This document shows, piece after piece, positions 30,762-39,713 of a DNA stretch of 44,459 bases (positions are counted from its first letter, which is position 1; every line of letters starts with the position of its first letter). This DNA is from an uncultured Ruminococcus sp. Its GTDB lineage: Bacteria > Bacillota > Clostridia > Oscillospirales > CAG-272. A program made the translations under genes and the position numbers. The stretch is taken from contig URUL01000007.1 of assembly GCA_900551005.1 (NCBI GenBank), forward strand, positions 1 through 44,459, given 5' to 3'. Under the pieces are notes generated by a model that did not search any database, was not told the DNA's origin, and saw only the letters and a list, made by a program, of their open reading frames with translations.

Positions 30762-32072
30762 TTGAATAACATAGAAAGAAAACATCGTGCATGTATCTAT
30801 ACGCTCGGTTGCCGTGTAAATCAGTATGAATCGGCAGCTGTGGCGGCAGAGCTTGAAAAATACGGCTTTGAAATCGCCTCTCACGATGAAATTTGCGATA
30901 TATATATTATCAATACATGCGCCGTGACTGCAGAAAGCGAAAAGAAATCGCGAAAATTCATACGACACGCGGTGAAGCTGAATCCCGAAGCCGCCGTCAT
31001 CGTCATGGGCTGTTATTCTCAGATAGCGGCGGCAGATGTCGCTAAGATCAAAGGTGTGAACCTCGTCCTCGGCAATAGGAATAAGTTGGAAGCAGCGAGA
31101 TATGCCGTCGATTTCGTTTCGCTTTCTTCCGTAGACAAGCGTACCGAAATTGCCGAGCTGGAAAACACGCCGATAGAAAATATGCGCATATATCACACGG
31201 GAAAAAATGCCCGTGCTTTCGTAAAAATAGAGGACGGATGCGATAATAAATGCGCATACTGCATCATCAAAAATGCACGCGGAGGTGTTGTTTCCCGTCT
31301 GCCCGAGGATATCTGCGAAGAGATACGGGGACTCGTCGCCGCAGGCTATAGCGAGGTCGTTCTCACGGGAATAGAAACCGCATCATACGGAAAAGACCTG
31401 GAAGGCATAGGACTTCGCGAACTGGTACTCAGAATAAGCGCGATAGACGGCGTGCACCGCATCCGCCTCGGCTCTCTTGAACCGTCCGTGCTGAAGAGCA
31501 CGCTGGTGGATACGCTCGCCGAATGTGAAAAATTCATGCCATCCTTCCACCTCTCGCTCCAAAGCGGAAGCAGCAGGATACTTGCCGCCATGCGCCGCAG
31601 ATATAATGCCGACATGGCGATGCACGCTATCGAATATATAAAGAAAAAAATCCCCTCCGCCACATTTACCTGCGATATCATCGTCGGTTTTCCCGGCGAG
31701 ACGGAGGCTGATTTTGAAGAGACAAAGGAATTTGCAAAAAAAGCGGGCTTTCTGCATATGCACATATTTCCCTTTTCTCCGCGGCGCGGCACAGAGGCGG
31801 CAGAGATGGCGGAGCAGGTGCCGGAGAGTGTCAAAGCAAGGCGTGCAAGCGAGCTTGCCGCTCTCGGAGCAGAGCTTGCCGATGCCGTTTATGAAGCGAA
31901 CCGAAATTATCGCGGCACAGTGCTCTTCGAGACATATGAAAACGGCGTAAATCGCGGTCACACCGAGCATATGCTCGAAGCCGAGCTTGTCGGTCCCGAT
32001 ATGCACGGCAAGGAGATCCGCGTGAGATGCACGGAACTGAAAAATGGCAAGCTCATCTGTGAAGCCGAATGA
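30762..32072 (+). CDS. mtaB: tRNA t6A37 methylthiotransferase MtaB
   Basis: A 436-residue radical-SAM enzyme that adds a methylthio group to t6A at tRNA position 37, next to the anticodon of ANN-reading tRNAs. The N-terminal MTTase domain binds one [4Fe-4S] cluster through C17, C53 and C84. The radical-SAM cluster is C160-x3-C164-x2-C167. VVLTGIETASYG, SLQSGSSRIL and IIVGFPGETEADF are class marks. A C-terminal TRAM domain spans about 370-436. Start TTG at 30762 with GGAGG eight bases upstream; no ATG fits. Operon with the pseudouridine synthase nine bases downstream, making an RNA-modification pair. Confidence 0.94.
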   Translation: MNNIERKHRACIYTLGCRVNQYESAAVAAELEKYGFEIASHDEICDIYIINTCAVTAESEKKSRKFIRHAVKLNPEAAVIVMGCYSQIAAADVAKIKGVNLVLGNRNKLEAARYAVDFVSLSSVDKRTEIAELENTPIENMRIYHTGKNARAFVKIEDGCDNKCAYCIIKNARGGVVSRLPEDICEEIRGLVAAGYSEVVLTGIETASYGKDLEGIGLRELVLRISAIDGVHRIRLGSLEPSVLKSTLVDTLAECEKFMPSFHLSLQSGSSRILAAMRRRYNADMAMHAIEYIKKKIPSATFTCDIIVGFPGETEADFEETKEFAKKAGFLHMHIFPFSPRRGTEAAEMAEQVPESVKARRASELAALGAELADAVYEANRNYRGTVLFETYENGVNRGHTEHMLEAELVGPDMHGKEIRVRCTELKNGKLICEAE

Positions 32073-32081
32073 GGTGAGAAA

Positions 32082-33038
32082 ATGCAAACCGTTCTGATAA
32101 AGAAAAACGATGCGGGACAGCGGCTTGATAAATTCATCACGAAAGCCTTCCCGAATATGCCGAAATCCATGATGTACAAATACATCAGGACAAAAAAGAT
32201 AAAAATTAACCGAAAGCGCGCCGAAATATCGGATATCCTCTCCGAGGGAGATACGGTAGAACTCTTCGTGAACGAAGAATTTCTCGTGACAGGCGAAAAA
32301 AAAGACCTTTTCAAAAATATCCGCCCCCGATTTGATGTGGCATACGAGGATGAAAATATACTCATATGCGCTAAGCCCGTCGGACTGCTCTGTCATAGCG
32401 ACGAGGCTGGCGAGCAGAATACGCTCATCGAGCAGATCAAAGCATATCTGTGGCGAAAAGGCGAATACGACCCCGAGGGAGAGCATTCCTTTGCCCCCGC
32501 GCTCTGTAACAGAATAGACAGAAATACACAAGGGCTCGTGATAGCGGCAAAAACCGCCGAGGCTCTGCGCGAGCTCAATGACCAGATAAGAGAGCGCGAT
32601 ATAAAAAAATTCTACCTCTGCCGTGTACGCGGCATCCCACATGAAAAGGAAGCGACGCTCGAGGGCTATCTTATCAAAAACGGCGATGAAAATATCGTTC
32701 GCGTCTATAAGAAAAAACCGTCCCCCAAGCTCGGCGATGCCAAGAAGATCATCACAAAATACCGCATGCTTGCCGCGCTCGGAGGGGAAGCTATCCTCGA
32801 GGTCGAGCTCGTAACGGGACGCACGCATCAGATAAGAGCGCATCTGGCGAGCATCGGTCATCCGCTCGTCGGCGACGGGAAATATGCAAATAACAAAAGC
32901 GACCGCGATAAAGGCATCTACAGGCAGGCACTCTGCTCATACAAGCTGATATTTACAAAGGAAAGCGGACCTCTCGGCTATCTCGCGGGCAAAACCGTCG
33001 AGATTCCGAGGGAAACAATAGACTTCGCCGCCATGTGA
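32082..33038 (+). CDS. RluA-family 23S rRNA pseudouridine synthase (RluC/RluD-like)
   Basis: A 318-residue enzyme isomerising uridine to pseudouridine in RNA, most likely 23S rRNA. N-terminal S4 domain (about 12-65), then the catalytic domain with NRIDRNTQG, where D146 is the catalytic aspartate (Asn replaces the usual His at the start of the HRLDRxTSG motif), and the C-terminal VTGRTHQIRAHLASIGHPLVGD block. Target site (RluC, RluD or other) cannot be chosen. GAGGTGAG precedes the ATG. Second gene of the mtaB operon, followed by a clear terminator. Confidence 0.9.
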   Translation: MQTVLIKKNDAGQRLDKFITKAFPNMPKSMMYKYIRTKKIKINRKRAEISDILSEGDTVELFVNEEFLVTGEKKDLFKNIRPRFDVAYEDENILICAKPVGLLCHSDEAGEQNTLIEQIKAYLWRKGEYDPEGEHSFAPALCNRIDRNTQGLVIAAKTAEALRELNDQIRERDIKKFYLCRVRGIPHEKEATLEGYLIKNGDENIVRVYKKKPSPKLGDAKKIITKYRMLAALGGEAILEVELVTGRTHQIRAHLASIGHPLVGDGKYANNKSDRDKGIYRQALCSYKLIFTKESGPLGYLAGKTVEIPRETIDFAAM

Positions 33039-33047
33039 TTTTTTAAA

Positions 33048-33077
33048 AAACGGACTTTCTTTTCGGAAAGTCCGTTT
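33048..33077 (+). terminator. Terminator of the mtaB-rlu operon
   Basis: A 12-bp perfect stem AAACGGACTTTC/GAAAGTCCGTTT with a 6-base loop, 9 bases after the stop codon. Confidence 0.85.
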
Positions 33078-33119
33078 CAGTTTGTCAAAAAAGCATATGC
33101 TTGCCACTATGAGAAGGCG

Positions 33120-33141
33120 TTTCGCTTGTCCGAAAAGTACG
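33120..33141 (-). repeat. Dispersed intergenic repeat, degenerate copy D (inverted)
   Basis: The minus strand shares the 20-odd-base core CGTACTTTTCGGACAAGCGAAA with copies A-C, but the outer arm of the hairpin is lost. Again in a convergent intergenic gap. Confidence 0.8.
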
Positions 33142-33191
33142 ATAAGGCAATAAAGCAATGATTTTTGTCTGTTTTTTCAATTACAACAGAA

Positions 33192-33217
33192 CAGGATTGC
33201 CGCAAGCGACAATCCTG
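33192..33217. terminator. Terminator-like hairpin in the convergent gap
   Basis: An 8-bp stem CAGGATTG/CAATCCTG with an inner CGC/GCG pair, followed on the plus strand by a strong T run (33220-33226). Better placed as a plus-strand terminator, though it may also end the minus-strand DUF3048 transcript. Confidence 0.7.
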
Positions 33218-33239
33218 AATTTTTTTATTTTCCCGTTTA

Positions 33240-34529
33240 TCAGTTAACTATTGTGACAGAACGGCTGTCTGCCTGGTTTACATAAGAAATACATGTGTTG
33301 CCCGCATTGAGCTTGAGGGGTGTTCCGTCTGCATATGTGAGCTTGAGAGCTGATGTTTCGGAAGCCTTGCTCAACTTGATCTCTATAGCCTTGCCCTCAC
33401 TGATATACATACCTGTTCCGCTTCCGACAACAGTGATATCCGCAAGATTCGGATCTTCTTTTGTACCGGTGTAGTTTCTAACTTTAACATTAAGAGTGAT
33501 CAGATTCTTGAAGGAAAGCTGTTCGCCCGTTACGGCATCCTTGTGAATGTCACCATCCTGCTTACGATAATATCTGCCGTCTGTATACTTGTATTCAACA
33601 AGCTTGCTTCCTGCCGCATTTTCAAGCGTGAAGGAAACAACTAACGTATTTGCCGTCTTTGCGCTCGGCATATCTGCCGATGTGCCGTACTGCATGAAGC
33701 TTAAACTTTCGGAATAAGAACGGTTTGTTCTGAACTCGGGAACATGTGTGCAGAGTCCGTACTTAAAGGTATCAGCCAAAGCCCTGGACGTAACCAGAGT
33801 ATCCCACTGAAGATCCTTACGGCTGCCGTAATTCTTGATAGTGCCGTACTTTTCGCCGCTTTCAGCCTGCGAGAAGCGTGGCTCATCCTTCGTATTTATA
33901 TATCCGTAGTAAACCTTACCCTGTGTGCTAACATAGTTTCCGTAAAGTCTCTCGGCTATCGTAGCGAATAACTCGCCTGTGGAGGGAGACTTGACGATAG
34001 AACCGCTGTGGCAAACCAGGATAGCGTCATGATTGAAAGCGCTGAATATATGGTAATCTCTGCCGGAACGGATATTGCATATCGGATCGAAATCGGAATA
34101 ATCTGCGATAACAGCCATCAGACGTGTGATACCCGGAGCTACAAGCCCTTCATAAAGGATATCGGCCTGTGTAAGACCCGCCTGGCGCTCGTAAGCAAAC
34201 TGGATATTGTCCACGACTACGGCGATGGGACGCTTGGCAGAGACGTCATTCTTGCAGGGGAGACCTGTAAGAGGATTTATATAATCTCCTGAAGGGGGTA
34301 CTACTATTGGTGAAGACGATGTGGTAGAGCTTGTTGAAGCGGTCGTTCCGCCGTTTGATGTCGTTTGCGACGACGATGAAGAAGTGCTGGTAGGTATAGT
34401 CCATACGGGATCCGTTGTCGTCTGAGTCGGATCGGTCTTGTCACCGCAACCGGAAACTACGCAACCAACTGCCACGAGAGCAATTACGAGAGCAAAAACT
34501 ACAATTAACTGTTTGATTTCTCTTTTCAT
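33240..34529 (-). CDS. yerB: DUF3048 (YerB-like) lipoprotein
   Basis: A 429-residue secreted lipoprotein. The signal peptide ends at a lipobox VSGC (C28; an alternative is C23). A Ser/Thr-rich linker covers about 32-80. The DUF3048 domain follows (YINPLTGLP, RPIAVVVDNIQFAYERQAGLTQADILYEGLVAPGITRLMAVIAD, then NIRSGRDYHI) and a YerB C-terminal domain ends the protein. The family is widespread in Firmicutes; function unknown. AGGAG precedes the ATG. Its promoter carries a striking palindrome. Monocistronic. Confidence 0.9.
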   Translation of the reverse strand: MKREIKQLIVVFALVIALVAVGCVVSGCGDKTDPTQTTTDPVWTIPTSTSSSSSQTTSNGGTTASTSSTTSSSPIVVPPSGDYINPLTGLPCKNDVSAKRPIAVVVDNIQFAYERQAGLTQADILYEGLVAPGITRLMAVIADYSDFDPICNIRSGRDYHIFSAFNHDAILVCHSGSIVKSPSTGELFATIAERLYGNYVSTQGKVYYGYINTKDEPRFSQAESGEKYGTIKNYGSRKDLQWDTLVTSRALADTFKYGLCTHVPEFRTNRSYSESLSFMQYGTSADMPSAKTANTLVVSFTLENAAGSKLVEYKYTDGRYYRKQDGDIHKDAVTGEQLSFKNLITLNVKVRNYTGTKEDPNLADITVVGSGTGMYISEGKAIEIKLSKASETSALKLTYADGTPLKLNAGNTCISYVNQADSRSVTIVN

Positions 34530-34567
34530 TTTTTCAACTCCTGTTTTTTGTATCTCGAATGATACCT

Positions 34568-34583
34568 TAATACAATTGTATTA
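34568..34583. promoter_or_regulatory. 16-bp palindrome at the DUF3048 promoter
   Basis: TAATACAATTGTATTA is a perfect 16-base palindrome overlapping the 3' end of the -10 box and the expected start point, a typical repressor-site position. The regulator is unknown. Confidence 0.6.
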
Positions 34584-34608
34584 TACCACTCTTTTCAGCA
34601 AATGTCAA
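34580..34608 (-). promoter_or_regulatory. Sigma-A promoter of the DUF3048 gene
   Basis: On the minus strand TTGACA (34603-34608), 17 bases, TATAAT (34580-34585): a full consensus match. Confidence 0.9.
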
Positions 34609-34642
34609 ATCTTTTCTTTAAGAAATATATAAAAATATTCCA

Positions 34643-35107
34643 TCATTTTTTGTGCGTTTTTTTCATTTCCCGCAGTTTTATGAAAAAATCCGATAAAAGA
34701 CGCGCACATTCGTCCTCCATGATTCCTCCCGTCACCTCGGGCTTGTGATTGTAGCCGACGGTCAAAAGATCTGTTTTTGTACCGAAGGAACCTGCTTTTT
34801 CGTCTTTTGCACCGTAAAATACGCGCTTTATCCGCGCATTTATGATAGCACCGGCACACATCGGGCACGGCTCCAGCGTAACATACATATCGCACCTGTG
34901 AAGGCGCCAACCGCCCAGCGTACGGCATGCCTCATCTATCGCCTTTATTTCCGCATGGCAGAGAGCGTTTTTATCCGTTTCGCGGGTATTGTATCCCCTG
35001 CCGACTATCTTGCCGTCACATACAATGACGGCGCCTACCGGTATTTCCGTGAGCTCTGCCGCCTTCTTTGCTTCTTCTATCGCCTCGAGCATGAATTTTT
35101 CTTCCAT
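34643..35107 (-). CDS. tadA: tRNA-specific adenosine deaminase TadA
   Basis: A 154-residue zinc deaminase converting adenosine-34 to inosine in tRNA-Arg(ACG). The zinc and catalytic set is complete: H51 and E53 in HAE, C81 and C84 in PCPMC. The N-terminal MLEAIEEAKKAAELTEIPVGAVIV and the RIKRVFYGAKDEKAGSFG segment are typical of TadA rather than cytosine deaminases. The ATG at 35107 has GAGG seven bases upstream; a GTG two codons earlier overlaps that box. Follows the CPBP gene by nine bases in the same operon. Confidence 0.95.
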   Translation of the reverse strand: MEEKFMLEAIEEAKKAAELTEIPVGAVIVCDGKIVGRGYNTRETDKNALCHAEIKAIDEACRTLGGWRLHRCDMYVTLEPCPMCAGAIINARIKRVFYGAKDEKAGSFGTKTDLLTVGYNHKPEVTGGIMEDECARLLSDFFIKLREMKKTHKK

Positions 35108-35116
35108 AATCACGCC

Positions 35117-35959
35117 TCACATAAAAATAAGCTGACGGATCATGGCAGCGGAAATGAAAAGCAAAAGAGCGGGAGAGAGCAGCTCTGTCGCTCCCGATTC
35201 ATTTTCAGTCGGCGCTGTATCCTTTTTCATCGCACAGATCAGCTTCGGTGCCATCGCCGCGGTAGTCGCAAGGCAGAAAGCGGCAAAAACAAGTGTCACG
35301 ATATTGCATATACGCGCCGTGCAGAATTCGGAAAGCACACCAAAAGCATACGTAGCAAGATTATTGGCAAAATGCACTGCCATAACGAGAACGAAAGAGC
35401 CGGTCTTCAGATATGTCGCACCGAGTATCAGTCCGCAAACGAAAGTATACGGGAATTTCTCTGCGGAATAATGCATCAGCGCGAAGATCAGCGCAGAAAT
35501 AATGATAGCCGCGGATTGGTTATATACGGCGAGCTTGCCCGCTATCAGACGGCGTATGAGATACTCCTCCATCACTGCGGGAACGGCGATGAGAAGCACC
35601 GCGGAAAGAATACGCTCAAGCGATGTGCCGGAAAAGCTTACCGTCTCCGACGGAAAGATCAGCGAGTAAGCGAGACCGAAAAGAAATATGACCGTAAAAC
35701 TTGCGGAAAATACGGAGAAGTATTCGGGATAGCTGAAAGAAGCGCGGCATGAATAGTCACCGAAAGAAAGGCGGCGCGCTCCGAAGCTTATAATAAGTAT
35801 CGGTATTCCAAGCCTCAGAATTGTCAGAAGTATGGAAACGAATAGCTTCACGGCGCCGTGAAGATTCCCAACGAGATAAGAACTCGCCATATGAAGGAGC
35901 ATGTGGCAGAGCATTGCCACGGCGATGAGCGATGCTGTCGCTTTGGCTTTGTTTTTCAA
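35117..35959 (-). CDS. CPBP-family intramembrane metalloprotease (CAAX protease-like)
   Basis: A 280-residue membrane protein with about seven helices. The ABI/CPBP motifs are present: E131-E132-x3-R136 (motif 1), H163 in FALMHY (motif 2) and H196-x2-N199/N200 in HFANN (motif 3). Such proteins cleave membrane-proximal peptides, for example in bacteriocin maturation or immunity; the target is unknown here. The start chosen is TTG at 35959, six bases after GGAGG; the open frame upstream to 36067 has no ribosome-binding site and covers the promoter. First gene of an operon with tadA. Confidence 0.88.
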   Translation of the reverse strand: MKNKAKATASLIAVAMLCHMLLHMASSYLVGNLHGAVKLFVSILLTILRLGIPILIISFGARRLSFGDYSCRASFSYPEYFSVFSASFTVIFLFGLAYSLIFPSETVSFSGTSLERILSAVLLIAVPAVMEEYLIRRLIAGKLAVYNQSAAIIISALIFALMHYSAEKFPYTFVCGLILGATYLKTGSFVLVMAVHFANNLATYAFGVLSEFCTARICNIVTLVFAAFCLATTAAMAPKLICAMKKDTAPTENESGATELLSPALLLFISAAMIRQLIFM

Positions 35960-35988
35960 TTCGCACCTCCCTGTCTTTCGTTTTTTAT

Positions 35989-36017
35989 ATATTACCATAA
36001 AACCGTATTTTTGGCAA
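35989..36017 (-). promoter_or_regulatory. Sigma-A promoter of the CPBP-tadA operon
   Basis: On the minus strand TTGCCA (36012-36017), 17 bases, TAATAT (35989-35994). Confidence 0.7.
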
Positions 36018-36087
36018 TATGAAAAACGATATTTTTGAATTTTAATGAAAAAAACGTAAAAATACAAAAAAATCGGTGCTTTTTATA

Positions 36088-36116
36088 TTGAAATTCCCCC
36101 GCCGAAACGCTATAAT
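36088..36116 (+). promoter_or_regulatory. Sigma-A promoter of the GH94 operon
   Basis: TTGAAA (36088-36093), 17 bases, TATAAT (36111-36116). Confidence 0.82.
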
Positions 36117-36158
36117 GATTATAATGCCAAAATATATTTTCACAGGAGATATTTTCTT

Positions 36159-38438
36159 ATGAATGAATACAAATGGTACGGACATTTTGAGGGGGACGGC
36201 TCGACCTTCGTGATAACGGAGCCCGAAACGCCCCGCCACTGGTATAATTATATGTATAATGACGAGTACATCACCTTTACCTCACAGGTTGGCTTCGGTG
36301 AGGGATTTGCTCAGGACGATATGGGCAGACGCATCCCGCTCATTTCAAACAGAAATGTTTTCATCTGCGACGGAAATAAGTCATGGAGCGCTTTCGGTCT
36401 CCCGATAGGCTACGGATACACCGATTTTTCCTGCGCTCACAGCAACGGAAGCAGTGTCGTTTCTCTCGCATATAACGGCGTAAAGAGCGCCGTACGCATT
36501 TTTGTACCGAACACCGGAAAATATGAAATATGGAGCGTTACTCTGACCAACGATTCGGACAAGCCGAGAGAGCTGAAAATCATCTCATATGCAAAGACAG
36601 AAATCGACGATCCGTATAAGCCGCAGGGATACAATCTCGCATCGGGCGGCTTTGACAAAGAGAAAAATGCCGTTTGGGGCAAGTATTATATGCCCTTCTA
36701 TACAAAGCGCAACCGTCCCGTATGGGGATATATGTCCTCTTCCGAGGAGGCTACAGGCTTCGACTCCAGAAGAAATGCCTTCATCGGTCCTTACGGCGAT
36801 GAACAGCATCCTGCGGCTCTCCGCAAAGGAAACGGCTGCACCGGAAGCGACTGCAATTCCGAGAAGCTCTGCTATGTACTCGAAAATACGCTGACACTCG
36901 GCGCAGGCGAGAGCAAGACCGTTCATTATATCGTAGGTGCGGCTCTCTCCGGGGATGAATTTCTCCGCCCGACCGATGCATCCGTAGCGCGTGAATTTTC
37001 CGCTATGGAAGAAAAATATGCAAAGCGTCTGCACGATGTCGAGATAGAAACGCCGATAGAGCACCTGAATTATCTCTACAACGGCTGGCTTCGCTACGCT
37101 ACCGATATGGGCAGCCGTTGGGCACGCGTGCGTCATAACGGCTATCGCGATATGACGAGCGATACGGAATGTCTCGCCGCCATCAATCCCGCTCTCGCAT
37201 GGGAACGCATGAAGCGTGTCCTTTCCTATCAGTATGAAAACGGCTATGCGCCGAGAACGATCATCGGCGGCAATATCGCCGACCGAAATTTTGCCGACAA
37301 CACCGTATGGATGACCTTTGCCGTTCACACGATCATCCGTGAGCTCGGCAAGCCCGAGCTTCTTCTCGAGGAGGTAAAATTCAATAACGGCTCATGCGGC
37401 TCTGTTTATGAGCATATCCGCCGCTCTGTCGATTATCTCTATAATTTTCAGGGACTCTACGGTCTTGTCCGCATTTGGGGCGGCGACTGGAATGACTGCG
37501 TAAACTTCGCGGGACTCGGCGGCAAGGGCGTTTCCGTATGGCTCTCGATAGCATGGGTACGCGCGGCAAAAATGCTCGCGGAAATAGCGGATTGGCTCGG
37601 CAAGAAATCTGATGCGGCTCTCGCACGTGAACGTGCCGCCATAATGGAACGCCGCATAAACGAATATGGCTGGGATGAAAAGGGTGGCTATTATATTTAT
37701 GCACGCACCGATGACGATATAAAAATGGGCGCTTCCGACTGCGAAGAGGGACAGATATTCCTGATTCCTCAGCTTTGGTCTGTTTTTGCCGGCATGGGCG
37801 AACGCGCAGGCAAGGCCATGGACAGTGCCGAGGAACGCCTCGAAACGGATCTCGGCATACGTCTCGCATATCCGGCATATTCCCATCAGTACAGCTATAT
37901 CGGCTCCATGGCGGAAAAAATGCCCGGTGTTCAGGATAACGGCGGTATTTATCTCCATCCCTCCGCTTGGAAGCTCGCCGTGGACAGCATTCTCCGCCGT
38001 CCGGACAGAGTCGAGGAGGGCATCAAGAAGATGCTTCCTTCAAATACTGACTACGCCGTCAAATGCGGCGAGCCCTATGCCATGTTCAATTCCTATTTCG
38101 CTCCCGAAACAGGCTATCGCGCGGGCACTCCCGGTCAGAGCTGGAGAACAGCCTCAAGCTCATGGATGCTCAAGAGTATCACGGAATACGTTTTCGGTCT
38201 CCATGCCGAGCTTGCGGGCATGCGCATAGATCCGTGCCTGCCGCTCTCATGGAAGGAAAGCAAGATAACCAAGGTATTCCGCGGCTGCCGCTATGAGATA
38301 ACCTTCCTCGGAAACGGCGAAGGCAGCGATGTTCTCTCTATGGAAGTCAACGGAAAAAACGTAAGCTTTGAGAATAATACAGTACCTCCCGCAGAGGGCG
38401 AAACGCTGAAGATCACCGTTCATCTCGGAAAGAAATAA
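36159..38438 (+). CDS. Glycoside phosphorylase, family GH94 (cellobiose-phosphorylase-like)
   Basis: A 759-residue cytosolic enzyme of the GH94 (former GT36) type, which uses phosphate to split a beta-linked disaccharide, releasing a sugar-1-phosphate. Layout: N-terminal beta-sandwich (about 1-260), helical linker, (alpha/alpha)6 catalytic domain (about 300-690), C-terminal beta region. The catalytic block GGDWNDC contains D443 and D446. Later GVQDNGGIYLHPSAWK and TGYRAGTPGQSWRTASSSWM fit the phosphate and substrate loops. The usual N-terminal TPxPWxN motif of cellobiose phosphorylase is not matched exactly, so the disaccharide is left open. AGGAG before the ATG. Two bases upstream of tdk. 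Confidence 0.88.
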   Translation: MNEYKWYGHFEGDGSTFVITEPETPRHWYNYMYNDEYITFTSQVGFGEGFAQDDMGRRIPLISNRNVFICDGNKSWSAFGLPIGYGYTDFSCAHSNGSSVVSLAYNGVKSAVRIFVPNTGKYEIWSVTLTNDSDKPRELKIISYAKTEIDDPYKPQGYNLASGGFDKEKNAVWGKYYMPFYTKRNRPVWGYMSSSEEATGFDSRRNAFIGPYGDEQHPAALRKGNGCTGSDCNSEKLCYVLENTLTLGAGESKTVHYIVGAALSGDEFLRPTDASVAREFSAMEEKYAKRLHDVEIETPIEHLNYLYNGWLRYATDMGSRWARVRHNGYRDMTSDTECLAAINPALAWERMKRVLSYQYENGYAPRTIIGGNIADRNFADNTVWMTFAVHTIIRELGKPELLLEEVKFNNGSCGSVYEHIRRSVDYLYNFQGLYGLVRIWGGDWNDCVNFAGLGGKGVSVWLSIAWVRAAKMLAEIADWLGKKSDAALARERAAIMERRINEYGWDEKGGYYIYARTDDDIKMGASDCEEGQIFLIPQLWSVFAGMGERAGKAMDSAEERLETDLGIRLAYPAYSHQYSYIGSMAEKMPGVQDNGGIYLHPSAWKLAVDSILRRPDRVEEGIKKMLPSNTDYAVKCGEPYAMFNSYFAPETGYRAGTPGQSWRTASSSWMLKSITEYVFGLHAELAGMRIDPCLPLSWKESKITKVFRGCRYEITFLGNGEGSDVLSMEVNGKNVSFENNTVPPAEGETLKITVHLGKK

Positions 38439-38440
38439 TC

Positions 38441-39025
38441 ATGGCAAAGCTGTATTTCAAATACGGTGCCATGGGCTCCTCCAAATCCGCAAACGCGCTG
38501 ATTACCAAATTCAATTATGAGGAGCGCGGCATGCGCGTATGGCTGATAAAACCGTCCGCCGATACACGCGACGGAAAAGGACTCGTGGCATCAAGGATAG
38601 GGCTCTCGGAAAAGGCGGATATCATATCTCCCGAGGAAAGCATCTTCTCCCTTCTCGGCAAAAGGAGCAATATCGATGTCATCATCGCCGACGAGTGTCA
38701 ATTTTTCACGCCGGAGCAGATAGATGAACTGCGCGAAATAGTGGATTTCCGTGATATTCCCGTTCTCTGCTTCGGTCTGAGAACAGATTTTCTGACGCAT
38801 CTCTTCCCCGGTAGCAGACGGCTTCTCGAGGTTGCCGACTCGATAACGGAAATCAAAACCATATGCTCCTGCGGTGCGAAAGCCATAGTCAATGCGCGGA
38901 TAGATGAAAAAGGAAATGTCGTCACATCCGGCGAACAGGTCATGATCGGCGGAAACGACCGATATGTGGCCATGTGTCATAAATGCTGGGCAAAAACGAT
39001 CAAAAACGGCGGGAAAGTTAAATGA
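38441..39025 (+). CDS. tdk: Thymidine kinase (type II, zinc-binding)
   Basis: A 194-residue enzyme that phosphorylates thymidine with ATP to dTMP (salvage). P-loop GAMGSSKS (9-16), a Walker-B-like DECQFF with catalytic E85, the lasso ending GEQVMIGGNDRY, and zinc-ligand cysteines C142, C144 (ICSCG) and C179, C182 (CHKC). It begins two bases after the GH94 stop, with only a weak GGAAAG inside that gene, so translation is likely coupled. Its link with a glycoside phosphorylase has no obvious metabolic meaning. Confidence 0.93.
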   Translation: MAKLYFKYGAMGSSKSANALITKFNYEERGMRVWLIKPSADTRDGKGLVASRIGLSEKADIISPEESIFSLLGKRSNIDVIIADECQFFTPEQIDELREIVDFRDIPVLCFGLRTDFLTHLFPGSRRLLEVADSITEIKTICSCGAKAIVNARIDEKGNVVTSGEQVMIGGNDRYVAMCHKCWAKTIKNGGKVK

Positions 39026-39083
39026 TAAAAAGCAGTCGGATGGCGCTGAAATCGCCGTCTTACTGCGTATTCAGGAGAAAAAT

Positions 39084-39659
39084 ATGAAAAAAAGCTATGA
39101 AACCGAGCTGCCTTGCGGTTATACGGAAAAATTCACGATAGATGCAAAGAGCAAAAAGACTGCTATCATCATGAATATCGCATGTCTTTTGATCACCGCG
39201 GCGATCATTGCCGTCGCATACATCATAATAAAACCGACTGATTTTTTCGAAAATTACAGCTTCGCCCGAAATATCATTTTTATCGCGGCTATATTTTTGT
39301 ATATCATATTGCATGAGCTTGTTCACGGTATTGCATATAAGCTGACTACGAGAAGAAGGCTTACCTTCGGCTTGACGATATCCGTAGCATACTGCGGCGT
39401 ACCGGATATATATGTTTACAGAAAAACTGCATTGATCGCTCTGCTCGCTCCGTTTGTCGTATTTATCCCGGTATTTCTCATTCCCGCTCTTCTCTTCACA
39501 AACTCATGGGATAAGCTGTACTGCGCGATTCTTCTCGCCATTCACATCGGCGGATGCGTGGGCGATCTGTATGACACGCTGATATATCTTTTCAGATTCC
39601 GCTCTCCCGATACGCTGATGCGCGATACGGGACCAAAACAAACCTTCTATACAAAATAA
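39084..39659 (+). CDS. DUF3267 membrane protein (putative zinc metallopeptidase)
   Basis: A 191-residue membrane protein with about four helices. Helix two ends in H77-E78-L-V-H81 (HExxH), and a later IGGCVGDLYDTLIY segment supplies an acidic residue near the membrane; both are typical of the DUF3267 putative zincin family. Substrate unknown. The ATG at 39084 follows AGGAG; an upstream in-frame ATG at 38964 lies inside tdk and is rejected. Third gene of the GH94-tdk transcript, ended by a shared terminator. Confidence 0.85.
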   Translation: MKKSYETELPCGYTEKFTIDAKSKKTAIIMNIACLLITAAIIAVAYIIIKPTDFFENYSFARNIIFIAAIFLYIILHELVHGIAYKLTTRRRLTFGLTISVAYCGVPDIYVYRKTALIALLAPFVVFIPVFLIPALLFTNSWDKLYCAILLAIHIGGCVGDLYDTLIYLFRFRSPDTLMRDTGPKQTFYTK

Positions 39660-39668
39660 GCGTAAAAG

Positions 39669-39693
39669 AAAAAAGGGCATCGCGCCCTTTTTT
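39669..39693. terminator. Bidirectional terminator, DUF3267 / thioesterase
   Basis: AAAAAAGGGC (39669-39678) and GCCCTTTTTT (39684-39693) with a 5-base loop, flanked by A and T runs, between convergent genes. Confidence 0.88.
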
Positions 39694-39713
39694 CATACCT
39701 TCGTTATTCGATA

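Noticed and set aside
31383..32861. 492-residue minus-strand open frame over mtaB and the pseudouridine synthase
   Set aside because: It is antisense to two firmly identified genes with intact motifs, has no ribosome-binding site and no family resemblance; long antisense frames arise from codon bias.
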